Program-made: the position numbers and the translations under genes
Shown: in pieces, positions 12,301-24,600 of the stretch
Position numbering within the stretch: the first letter of the stretch is position 1
Layout of the letters: each line of letters starts with the position of its first letter
The notes under the pieces: generated by a model
Database searches by the model: none
What the model was told of the DNA's origin: nothing
What the model saw: only the letters and a program-made list of their open reading frames with translations
From: Branchiostoma floridae
Taxonomy: Eukaryota; Chordata; Leptocardii; Amphioxiformes; Branchiostomatidae
Length of the DNA stretch: 64,000 bases
Direction of reading: 5' to 3'
Assembly: GCF_000003815.2 (NCBI RefSeq)
Contig: NC_049981.1
Coordinates: 6,218,904-6,282,903 of the forward strand

Positions 12301-15300
12301 ATGTAAACAAAGGAAAATATATCGAGGTTGCGGGACCACAAGCATGTACGTACTCGTTACTATGTCATCGATAACTCGTTTTTTTTGCTCGTGTAGCTAC
12401 AAACTTGGCACTTTTGTCGCTAGATTTTGTCATGAATATTGTAGCATTTATATGTAGTACTGATATGGTCTCCGTAAAACCTAGTTACGAGTGAATCTTG
12501 GATTTTTCGTCGTCAACAACAAAGAAAAATTCCTCACAAAAAAATGGCGGCCCCGTGCCATGCGCTATTATTTAACCACACTTTTCGAATTTTCTATCAC
12601 GGAAACACCAGTCTGTGTGTTTTCCTCGAATCACTGGGAGCTTACAAAATCTGTCTGTTGTGCAGACAAATATGAGACAGAAAGAACAGTCACTCTCAAA
12701 ATGTTTCACGGACTCGTCACAATCTGGAGGCGTTTAGCTAGCTATCGGCCGTGCTCACGACTAGAAATAGTCAGTCTACGACGTACTATCTATCCGATAA
12801 AAGCTTACAGGTTTGTAAACAAAGACATACTTTGAGTGGGAATGTATTTTGAATCGCATTTCTTGTGGCAATGAGGTTGCTTCTCATTTTACTACTGAAT
12901 CCTGGCGAACTGTACGTAGTTAGTTGCTCAGCTGTTGTATATTTGTACGCGACCGAAGCTTTAGTCCCGGTTTCGCTAGCAGACCGTACAAACTGAGACG
13001 GCAAAGAGGCACAAATTTCTGCGCTTCCGCTAGAAAACATCTTCAAATTAATGTACAGCATGGCCTCCTTACTGAGGATAATGTAAGCTAATGCTATCAT
13101 TTGTGTATAGAAGAAGCGATGACTGTTTGTCCCCGCTTATTCCACACGCTACAATAATGAACTTTCTCCCCGCTTGCGTTACGCACGCTTGGTACGTGCA
13201 TCAACTTCAAGTGCCTCCAAGATATATTTCAGTGGCGTGAATACGAACGAAATTCTCTTCAAGTGAAGTGAAGTATGTGTTCTTTAGTCGTGCCGAGTTT
13301 CGTCAATGAATTATGTTTCCTTTATAAGATACGGGTCTATCAAATGTATATTATTCCCCTAGTCAACCATACCAGCTAGTAGGGACTAACTAAAATGACG
13401 TCACGGCATGTTCCTAATTAGTTCCAGCAAAGAGCTCAAAGTACACATTTTTATGTCGCTCATTGAGGGACTTCCGGACGGACAATTGATTTGAAACTTG
13501 CATTGACTTTTTCAGAAAAGATCAAATTTTTACATTATTGGTAGAAAATGCTACAGACGATTTCATTTCAGTTACACTTTAAGTATAATTTCCAGGTTAA
13601 ATCTGGCTGGAAAATTAGCTACTGCGCGGGAGCCTTCGACTCCACCCATTGCCCAGAGGAGTTTGATGAGTTCTGGAAGCAGCGGAGGCGCTGGATCCCC
13701 TCCACCCTGGCCAACCAGATCCTCCTGCTCAAGAACTGGAAAGACATCAAAAGAAACAATAAATACATATCCATGGTCTTCCTTCTCTTCCAAGTTATCC
13801 TGCTCTTATCGACTGTCATCAGCCCCTCTACCTGCATTCTCATCATCACCGGTAGGTCACAATAATGCGATGATAAGGTGATACTTTGGTATGTCATATC
13901 TTGACCCAGATAACATTCAATACGGGGTTTCTAACAGAGTGATATCATATAGGCAGATTACGTTGAGCAATGAGAAGTCCCCATTTCATATCGGTTTTGA
14001 CGCCATAACGTCATATATTGTGATTACAAGATGGCGGCATTTTCGTAACACCATGATGTTCTTTGCTATGCCAAGGGCTTCCATATAGAACCACTCAAGC
14101 TCACTTCGAGTACGCAGAGTACTAAGGCCCGATTTACACTTGTTTCTTGAATCTGTAGTACTACACATCGTAGTCTACTACTGTAGTAGACTACAGATTC
14201 GCGTCCGGTTTACACTCACTGACAGAGAGCATAGCGGGACACCTGCTGTTCTTTGATTACGGAGAAACTGTAGTGACTGAATGTGACCTTTGACACTTGG
14301 CGGGCGCGGGAATCTTATATTTGTGAAAAAAGTTTTTTTTTTCTAATACAAGGCACTCTGAAAAATAGGCCATGACAATAGAAAATAGTACATTGACCGC
14401 AGATGACCCCAATAAAACACGCGTACGTTTCGAATTACACCAGATCGAACAGCATCATTTTTTGGCCTTCTCACTCTTCCTGTGGTGTCAAAAGTGCCAA
14501 TTTTGACCGGACGGATCAAAATGACGGGAGAGGCGGAGGTCATTATGTTCATGTTGCAGTGTTACCCAGGTTTTCAACCAGACACGCCAAGAACGTATGC
14601 AGCGCAGGAGGCGACTGACGCGGTTGGCGTCAGTCAGCTGTAGTCTACTACAGTTTCTGTTTACACCCTGTTCGAATTCTCATAGAACGTCCGCTGAACT
14701 GTAGTACTACAGCCTCGGAGGGTGTAGTAGACTACAGTAGTAGACTACACTTCATTTCTGTTTACACCCAGAAAAAATCTGTAGGCTACTACAGTAGTAG
14801 ACTACGATCTGTAGTACTACAGATAAAACTACAAGTGTAAATCGTGCCTTAGTGTGCGGTCGAAAATTAGACTCCCGGATTCGAATGTTGGAATTGCTTT
14901 TGTTACAATTTTTGGTTTGAAGACAACAAAGTTCTCAATCCCAAAGCCCACTTCAAGGCACATTTCGCACTGAAATGTGTGCATGCCGTAAATATAACAT
15001 TGTGGTGTTTTCTGCATCACCCTTGGTCCCATGGCCCAGCCCTCACACAGACCTTGTATTATGTATTTACATTAATTCGTGTAACGTTATAACATTAAAG
15101 GAGTTATGAGTTAAACTATGATTTGTCTAAGTATCTTAAATAGGTCAGTTTGGAAAAGCTATATGATAACATCGTTGATGCCCCGCCTTTTTCCTGGTGC
15201 ACATGGAGTCATAAAGCCTGGTCATTTGCTATAGCCACCGAATAAATCCACCTTGTTCGTTCCGCTTACTCCGTGATTATTCGGTAATTATAGCAAATGA

Positions 15301-18300
15301 CCAGGCCATACTACAGTATATACGCCTTGGATCGGGGCATCAGCTCTTAGTCGGGTCTCTACTGTCATTACACGGGCTTCTATCCAATGATTTGAATGCT
15401 CATCGCGTTCGCCGGTTGCGTCGCTGTCCAGAATTAGAATACCGGATTCGGACATTAAAATCGATATTATTCGAGGACACAAAAATTCTCTATGGTATTT
15501 CGTATTGAATTGTGTATATTTTGACCACGTATGACACAAATAAAATAGCATTCTATATTCTTGTCTTCGTTAAGTTGGCATTATTGTTTTAAATAAATGC
15601 TTTGCATAGAAGATATCCTCAGTGTGAACACATGTTGCTTGCTAAACCTTGTATGTTGTTTCGTTTATATTTTGGTAGGTGGACTTTACTATGGAGTCGG
15701 TGTTCCTACGTGGTTGTCGTTCGTGTTCTTCGTTCTTGTCACCCTCGTCTTTGCAGTGATCTGCATTTACTACTCTCAGGATATTCAGCTCAAGGTAAAT
15801 GGAACGTGCCTGGCTAGTTTTAACAATGCAGATAAAAGCTTGCAAAAGATATCTCGACTCAAGTAATGACTTTTTATTCAGTGTCATTTGTTGGGTATGG
15901 CATAGAGATGCCTTGTGTGTTTAGACTAGTCTTGTAACCAACTCAATATAGAAGTTAATCAACGGTTCATCCTTCATGCTTATGCTCGTTGTCAGATCTA
16001 CATAAAGACTGCTTGAAGTCAACTTGAGAACTGTGATTGTTTTGTTAGAAAAAGGGAATAATGTTATAGTTTTTTATTGAACCATGCTAAAATTTTGTTC
16101 GCATATTAACGTATCAATTCAGAGTTTTGGTTCACAACCTGGTTACCCCGTTTGTTAACTGATGGAAGACGGTGAATGTTGTCTAAAACTGTTTCTATAT
16201 TTTATCCAGTTAACTGCCACTTACTGTATATAGTATATTCTCATTTCTTCAGGTTGCCCGAGTACTGTGTTACATCTTCCTGTTGGCTATGGCTATTGCA
16301 GTTGTGGGAACAGCGAGTCAAGTGGTGCTGGCCAGCACCTCTAGTGAGCCGTCGATAGGTCAGGTTCGCTTCCTATGCATTAGTTTCTTCACACATTTCA
16401 TCCGGGTTTCTTGCTCCCAAACAATTTCCATGTACAAGGTGATGCCTATATCGATATTAAATTGGGGCAATTACAGGCGGTTATTCAGTTATCTCAATCC
16501 GTGACATACATATACGTTCATTTTACATCGATCCCGTAGGTAACGTAGACGGAAACTACGAGGGATGCTATCCTGAGCATACTAGCGAAGGAGATCGTTT
16601 GCTGCCCTATGCTCCCAGGGTAATAAAGGATTTGACTAATGCTAAATGCAGGGACCACTGTCACCATAAAGGCTTCGACTTTTCAGGTACGTGTGAAGGA
16701 TTCGTGTGCGCGCGCGCGCGTGTGTGTTTGTGCGTGTGTGTGTGTGATTCTTATGATATTTGGTAGGTGTAGGGGAAACGAAGGTCAAGTTTGATAACGG
16801 ACCCCAGCGCCATTCTTTTTCAGATCCAATCAGATTCTAAGTTATACAGCGCGACAACTTTGTATGCATTAGTCATCTTACCTCGCTGAAACTGTTTGAG
16901 TATATTTTCTACTACATTTCATATTCAGGGACAGGATTTCCAGCCATGTGCTTCTGTGGATCTGCCGACGACATGGAGAACACTACTAAGCTACCAGACA
17001 ATATGTGTGACTTCCCATGCCCAGGCGACAGTGGTGATTTCTGTGGGGGCGAAACAGACCAAATGTCGGTTTACAACATGCATGCATGTGAGTAAAGGCT
17101 CGGTTATATAAATTTATATTCGAATATGGTCTCCCCACCTCCCACAACGATGGTTGGAAGTAAGACATTTCCTTGTTGAGTGATTGGCTCAAAAGAATGG
17201 CGTTGCTTAAACTTGTTAGATTGCTCCCGATCTACCTCGGGATAGTCGGGATAGCCATGTTCGGCTAGGCGTAGCTAGGCTATTATCATCATTGCATTGG
17301 TCACATATGCAGTGAAAATAAGATATAAAAGTAGTGAATATTTTGTTTGTTGACTCAGAGGGCACTGTTGTGTTTTATCAATATAGAGCATGTACTAGCT
17401 TGAAACATTTATAATCTAATATGTTTTAGAAGAGAAATTTGACATTTTGCACCATTTGTTTGATGGTTTGTTGAAAACTTGTTTGCCAATCTCCAATCGT
17501 TGGTACTAGTTCGTGTGCGTCAGAAGCTCACCAGTGTTACCTATTAACATTATGCAGTGTATGGAGTCAGGCTGCCCGCAGACGTAACTACCCTGTACCT
17601 CGCCATAGTCGCTGGGATACACATCATTGCAGCTCTCCTTCACCATAAAGAAGCCCCATGTGTTATCTACGGCGTGGTGTACCTCTTCACCCTGCCGTGT
17701 GTCTACATCCTCATGAACGTCTACAGCATCTGCAACCTAACGGACCAGTCATGGGGTAAATTGTCTTAACAGCTAACTGTAATTTTGCCCATATCCGGCA
17801 GATGTTCCATGTAAGACATCACGAAATCGCCGCAAAATACAGTTAGTCGCGCGGTGCCGTTGCGACACACTCGCCGAAGCAGTGTCAGGCATTTGCCGTT
17901 ACGGGCAAATTTTTCATGTAAGACTCTCTCCTTCCCTGCCATGCCTTTCCCTCGCTCACTGCCTTTCTCTCTCTCCGATATCTCTCTCTTTCTCTCTTCG
18001 TGTTGACATTTGCCGTCACTCTCGTATAAAGATTAAAAAAAATCTTAGTACAATGTATCCTCATGTGCCCTGCACTTATCTTATTCATTTATTTCAAGGA
18101 ACGAGGGAGGCGAGATCTCAGAAAGAGCAGGGCACAAACAGCGCCTTCGATGACATTATGACCAACTTGCGGCAATGTTGGACGTAAGTACATGCTCGTT
18201 TGTACACGTATACAGACTTGTCAACCTTTTCACGTTTCAATTGCCGATTTTGTGCACTTTGATGTGTTAATTGAGTTGATAATGAACTCAATCTCGCTTT

Positions 18301-18591
18301 GCAACTTTTTCTTTCCCTTTCCGCCTCAGGTTCTGCAGGCGATGCTGTAAGGAACCAGAAGAAAACAGGGACCAGGGGCCTGAAAAGGACACTACAAAGG
18401 ACGAGGTTGACCATGGCAAGTTTAAAGTGGATGTGGACACGACTCGGCTGGTTCTGGAAGCCGAGAGCGGAGCAATAATGGAGATCCGAGGTATATATGT
18501 CGAGCATAGTATATATAGTAGTCTCCAATTCACAGTGTGTCCGTGTGAGTCCGCGTAGCTGGCACACACACACACAGATATATATATATAT

Positions 18592-18623
<32 letters not shown>

Positions 18624-21600
18624 ATTGATAGATAAACATATAGATATAGGTATATAATGTGGAGAATGAAGTAATGCCCATTATCATATAGACAGGCGCC
18701 GCGGACCAATCAGAAGGCCCCGTTCCACATTGGTTATGACGACGTAACACACAGATTCCCGCCAGCCCGGCGTGTATCGCCCTTCTGATTGGTCAGAATG
18801 AATCGACACCGGCACCAGTGTTCATTCTGACCAATCAGAAGGAGCGATATACACGGGATATGAAGGCATTGGCCAATCAAAACGAGCGAAACGTATGCAA
18901 GAGCAGAGAGAATAAGACTGCAAGAAGGGGGAGAATGGCTCCTTCTATTAACATTGATAATGAGTTTTGTTGTTCTAAAACTCAATGTTTGGAATATTTT
19001 CTGTGGAAATTTTGGTTTCAAAATGCAATCTGTAATCTGCTTTCAAATGTATGTACCAAATAACAAATGTGAATTTTCAGAAATTCGACAAAGGAATTCA
19101 CACGCATGGTACCATGGGATCTATGCGTCATATAAGAGTTTGCAAGTTTGGGTAGGCTATATGATAATAACGTTAATGACCCGCCTGTTCCTCGGTGTAC
19201 ATGGTGTCATAACGCCTGGTCCTTTGCTATAACCAACTCATAAAACCGGTTTTATTCGGAGGTTATAGCAAAGGACCAGGCGTTATGACACCATATACAC
19301 CTCGGGGTGGGTCATTAACCCTTAATTATCTTCGCTCACTCGGTGGTTTTATTCGGAGGTTATAGCAAAGGACCAGGCGTTATGACACCATATACACCTC
19401 GGGGTGGGTCATTAACCCTTAATTATTTCATCTTACACCATAACCTAATTTACACCTAGCTAGTTCAGATAACATTGATTGCAGACATTCACCGCCTTAG
19501 GTCAAACTGACCCAGGAAAGTCGAGGTTCAAGTCAACTCGGCAATGGCTGCAAAGCATATTTGGAGCAATATCAGATAAGGTACGACTACCACCATCTTT
19601 TTTTACCTTTTGAAATCTTGCATAGATGCTTTACTAGATATTTTTTTCATATGGTTTGTTCTCGAGCTCGTTAAATTTTTGTCCTTTACCGATTTGAAGG
19701 TAGAGAAATACGAACCGATGTTTACTTGGGAAGGCTACACCGATACAAGCTTCATCGCTGGAATGACTGACAAGGTTAGTACACATACCGAAAAATACCA
19801 TTTTATCCAGTACACGATCAGTTTATTTTTTTTTCAATTGTACCAAGACAAAAATGAGGCATCCAGATAAATGACCTTTGTCAACGAATAAAGCACTAAC
19901 ATAAGCTGGGAGCTTGTTCTATTTTAGGTTCAAACAACATTTGTCATCTTTAACGTCTCCCCACAGTTATCCCTTGACGTCTATGCAAATCTTTGGGGCA
20001 CCAAGATTAGTCGGTCCACTGGCCTCCTCCACCTGTCCTCCGCCGCTCTCATAGCTTCAGCTTGTCTCAGTCCACTCTGTTCTTTAATGAATGAATGAAT
20101 GAAGACCGTTATTGCACATTTTTTGCCCTACTGGGCTAAGTAAAGGTCACATGGTAACAATTCACGTGAACAACCATATACATGTACATGTAAACAATGG
20201 TAAACAATCACACAGATCTATATGTGCATATATATGTCTTTTCTATTCTAGGCCGATGATATTCGACTTCCTCTCGCTTTTTGGTAATTGCATAAATATA
20301 TTTAGCTGTATGGTTGGTTAAAGTTGGTTTATCAAAGGCTGTCAGGAATGTAAATTTCTCTTTACTGTTCAAGTATCTGAAGTGGAGAAATTTACCTAAC
20401 ACAAAGTCATTGACAAATAGAATGCTTCTATCGCTATCATACAAAGGACAATCCACAGTAAAATGTACTTCATCTTCTACTTTCCCTAAACTACAAAGTT
20501 GGCAGATTCTTTGCTCTAGAGGATAGTGGTTATGTCTTCCTGATTCGATTAGCAGTTTGTGACAACTGATTCTTAGTTTTGCAACGGTCGATCTGTGGCG
20601 TACATTTACTATCCTAACATAGTCTTCTTCGTTACACCTTCCTCTGTTTTCCCCACCTTTGACCTCTGGAACTGCATATTTCTAGTAATATGCAAATGCA
20701 ATTGATATAAATAAGCAGAGAAACTTAATGCTCTAGGAGTTCACAAAAAAATGCTTCCCTTGTTACATTTGTAGGACCTTAAAGACATTGGAGTGACCAA
20801 TCATGAGGACAGACACGACTTACAGCGTCACATTAAGAAGCTACATCAGGATGAGCCAGACATCGACATTACAGTACCGGTAAGTGTCTACAAGATTACA
20901 GGTGAACAAAATTTTATCATAGAAAGTTAATTGTAAATATATGTTCGATGGCTTATTGCAAGGAATCAAAAAGGAAAATATATCATAATGAAAACTACAA
21001 TAATGTTCAGGGCAGCATCCAATATCATGCTTCATGATCAGGAATACCTGGAAAGCAAATGTAAAATTTGGATACGCTGGTAAATAATTGGTTTCTTGTT
21101 TCATCATGAAATAAGCATTAAGAGTCGAAATGACTTACGTCTTCCATTGCATTTGAGGAGACTTAAATTTGTTTGTTTGTTTGTTTGTTTGTTTCATTTA
21201 AATCTAGACCTAAATTTACACATCCTCTCTGACACAAGTAGTTTCATGTAACGCCTTTTTTCGATTTTCAGGGGTAGGCACTAGTTCTAATCATAGTGGA
21301 AGCGGAGCGCTGCTCAATAAGTTCAAAATATTTCTCTATTATACAATATTCAATTTATTACAATTTCAGTTAATTCTCAGCTCATCGGTATCAACAGACA
21401 ATTATGATGGAAGAAAGCTTGAATGTACATTGTCTAAGATCCTTGTCCTTGGTAATTTGCACATATGTTGATGGTCACAGTGTGTATTATTAATGTACAA
21501 TATTTATAGTATTTAATCTATATCCATTCCATATGCATTTACTCTATACCCATCCTAGTTTGATGAAGTTTCCCATCATTGCCTTCACCAAGAAGGTAAC

Positions 21601-24600
21601 GTTTTCGGTTGCGTGTGTTTCTAATTTCTGATTTTATCTATTTCGATGTCTCTATGTGTACAAGATAGCCCAAGAATGAGAACATTTAAGTATCATCTCT
21701 CGAAAAGGTAAGCATCATTGGAAAAGTACATTGTATGTCTTTTACCGCAATACGAGGGATACTGTTATACATGGCATATTTTCCATTCAATTGAAAGGAT
21801 AACGTTGACATCTGGTTGAAAGTGATTGGGTTGGATACCGAGGAGTACAAGGAAAACTTCACACGTGCTTTTCCCGAAGATATGAAGGCACAAGACGTCT
21901 TTAAGGAACTAAAGGAAATGACCGAAGATGGCATCGTAGGGAGATTGGGTGTTGCAGCTAAAGGTAGATTTAGTTGGTTCTCAAGTCACACTGAAGAACT
22001 ATGCAATACTCTGGTATATATTTTTAGCTTCTTCTGGATCTACTGTTGGTCTCTTAACCCTCATCCGACCGTATGGGGTCATTTTTGACCCCAGGCGTAT
22101 ATTTTTATCTGTCATAGCAACATTTTTCATCGGAGAAAAATTTCCTTCCATGAATTTGTTTGTATACATGTCTTACAACATCTACCAATTTTTCACCGAG
22201 TTTTGTCCATTATTGTATAAGCTATACTTGAAAGTTTGTGTCTGGTTCGGTGGGGTCAAAAATGACCCCAGCCAATTATGAATCATTAAATACATATATA
22301 TCGATACATTTCAATGAAATAACAGGCATTCCTCATCATTGCTATTACAGTAATAAGTTATAGTTGCTTAGATGATTAAACACCGAATATTTTGAAAGAA
22401 ATTTAGTATTTTAGTGTAAAACACAGTTTTTCGACATTCTGCATAAATTATGATAATACGCACTAATTACCTTTGCTAATGAAAATGAAAATGTTTCTAA
22501 TTAATCAAGAAACAATATATGAACAGAATGTGCAGAAGGAACCTACAAGAAATATCTCTGCGGGAAAATAGACAAGAGTTATTGTATGTGTGTGTTTCGA
22601 TGGCGGAATATGGTGCATAATTAAGTAATAAATTTGTTACTTTTCACAAATATTGTATTTTTTCTTGTTAAATAGCATTATTATGCTACAAGTTTTATTG
22701 CAGCATCAAAACCTTTGTTTAGAAATCGATAAGACAAAACATTGTTTAAGTAGGTTAAGTATGGTAGATTTTCAGAGCAAATGTGGTTTCTCCTCATTTT
22801 CTGCATAAATTATGATAATGAGTAATAACTACTGACACCAAAACTTGTCAAAATATTTTTCATAGATTGGTGAAACAGTAAATACATAGAAATGACAAAA
22901 TAAGCCAGCAGAAATATATCTATGAGCAAAACAAAATGGGGTCAAAAATGACCCCGTACGGTCAGATTCGTCGTAAAAATGTAACGGTCGGATGAGGGTT
23001 AAAACCTCCTGGTGAACGTTGCACATATACACCGATCCAGTTTGCAGTGACCGTGAAAAATTAATTGTATACAAGCTGTAAAGGATTCAGATGCATTTGT
23101 GAGACATTCCTGGGGCAGGTAGACGTCGACACAGGGGCTGCGAATCGCCATGTTGAATGATGAAAAACAGTTGTGCAAAGTACCAGTACATATTATGGCA
23201 AAAGATCATGATCATAAGAGTAAAATGATTGTTCTTACATACTTATCGTTAATCATAATCAAGCTATTCATTATATTATTTTTTGTCTTTTATATATTTA
23301 CCATAGTATGCAGTAACGTAGACTCTAACAAATTTTTCTAAAAAATTGTATGATAGCCCACAGTTTGTATCAACACAGGTCATCTGCGAAGACTGAAACT
23401 AGCAATCACCAGGATTCGGCAGCCGACGCAGCGTGAGTACCAGTATTCGACAATTCGGTAGTCCACAATCATATTACACACGTCGTTGATAAGCTGCCTT
23501 AATGCCAGTTTTTTTTTTCAATTTCGAAAGGAAGCGTTATTATTTCGGACAGCCAGAGACAAAAAGTATCTAGCCTTGTACATCGACAGTGACCGTACAG
23601 TGCAGCGGCAATGTGTAGCGAAAAAAAGCTGTACATAGCATCGTACCAATGGACATTAAGAACATTGAAGAGATGTCGGGACGAGATTGTGGGGTCGAGT
23701 GCAATGCAATTATTTATATCCCATGTTTCCTTGTTTAATTTAATTTAATTCCTTTTAGGTGAGGAAAGGATTCTTAAAGCAAAACGAGACATCGAGGGGA
23801 AGTTTCAGAAAGGCCAGCAGGGGGCAGACCTCACCACCCACCCACACCGGTTAGAACACGATCCTCAAGCGAAGAAACCTTACCTAGACCCCACGAAGGA
23901 TGAGGACCACATTGACCAGAACACACAGCCAGACACCACCAGAAACCCCGACAGGACGAAACCTGATTATCTGGACCCCATGACAGAACAGTTTCGTCTC
24001 GACCAGAACAAAGAGGAGGAATTCAAACAGAATCTCCTGCAGCTGCGAAACTACTACCTCCTGATGTTCCTGGTAGCCAACTCCCTCTTGTTGGTGCTGA
24101 TGGTTACCTTGGTGCAACACGCCGAACTACAGGTGAACAAGTTCAACAATAAATGCATAAATTTTTTATCATTGTTAGTAAACTTTGTATTACCAACACA
24201 GTTAGTTGGCACTTGTTCACGGAATGAACCCTATTACTGCAGCTTACCGAACATGTTAAGCAACTTACAGTTGGTGACATGTCAACACGTGACAGCAGCA
24301 ACAGGTCGTAGGTGCCACATAACCTGCCCCCCCCCCCCCGTCTCGGTTAAACTGAGCTAACTTAATGTCTTCATAATGATACCAATAAAATATTTTTTCA
24401 TTTCAACATATAAGAAGTTCACTTTATTGCCATATCATGACGGCTTTATGCTGGCTGACAGTCCTACAAGATGAATTTTCCGTGGGCTTTACTCACTTTA
24501 AAATTTACCGACATATCTCATGCAAATCATTAACAGTGTGTTACAACTGCACATCATTCTATGATAAGAATTAAGATTTACACCAAATTTACCCAGTCAA

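Larger units (their letters stand above)
6616..13851 (+). other. CHS: Chitin synthase exons 3-8: catalytic domain
   Basis: These exons encode residues 458-840. Exon 3 ends with the family landmark RVMICTTMYRE. Exons 4-5 contain HVYFDNG and KKRWSQVMYM. Exon 6 has the metal- and nucleotide-binding DGDVDF and the HPVGSGPFVWYQ stretch. Exon 7 has CAPGCFS and EDRW, and exon 8 has QRRRWIPSTLAN followed by the first helix of the C-terminal cluster. Every residue I would expect for an active processive GT2 enzyme is present. The intron after exon 5 holds the large minisatellite, and the intron after exon 7 holds a duplicated CpG-rich repeat. Confidence 0.9.

Noticed and set aside
13986-14600. Short open frames near 14 kb
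   Set aside because: They fall within or beside the palindrome-rich transposon and resemble no protein.
19966-20089. Possible extra chitin synthase exon after CCCCACAG
   Set aside because: There is no usable donor before the stop in the LINE tail, and exons 17 and 18 already join in frame through the SAM fold.
21559-21595. Possible 37-base exon between AG and GTAACG
   Set aside because: The frame needed after exon 18 would then meet a stop at the start of exon 19.
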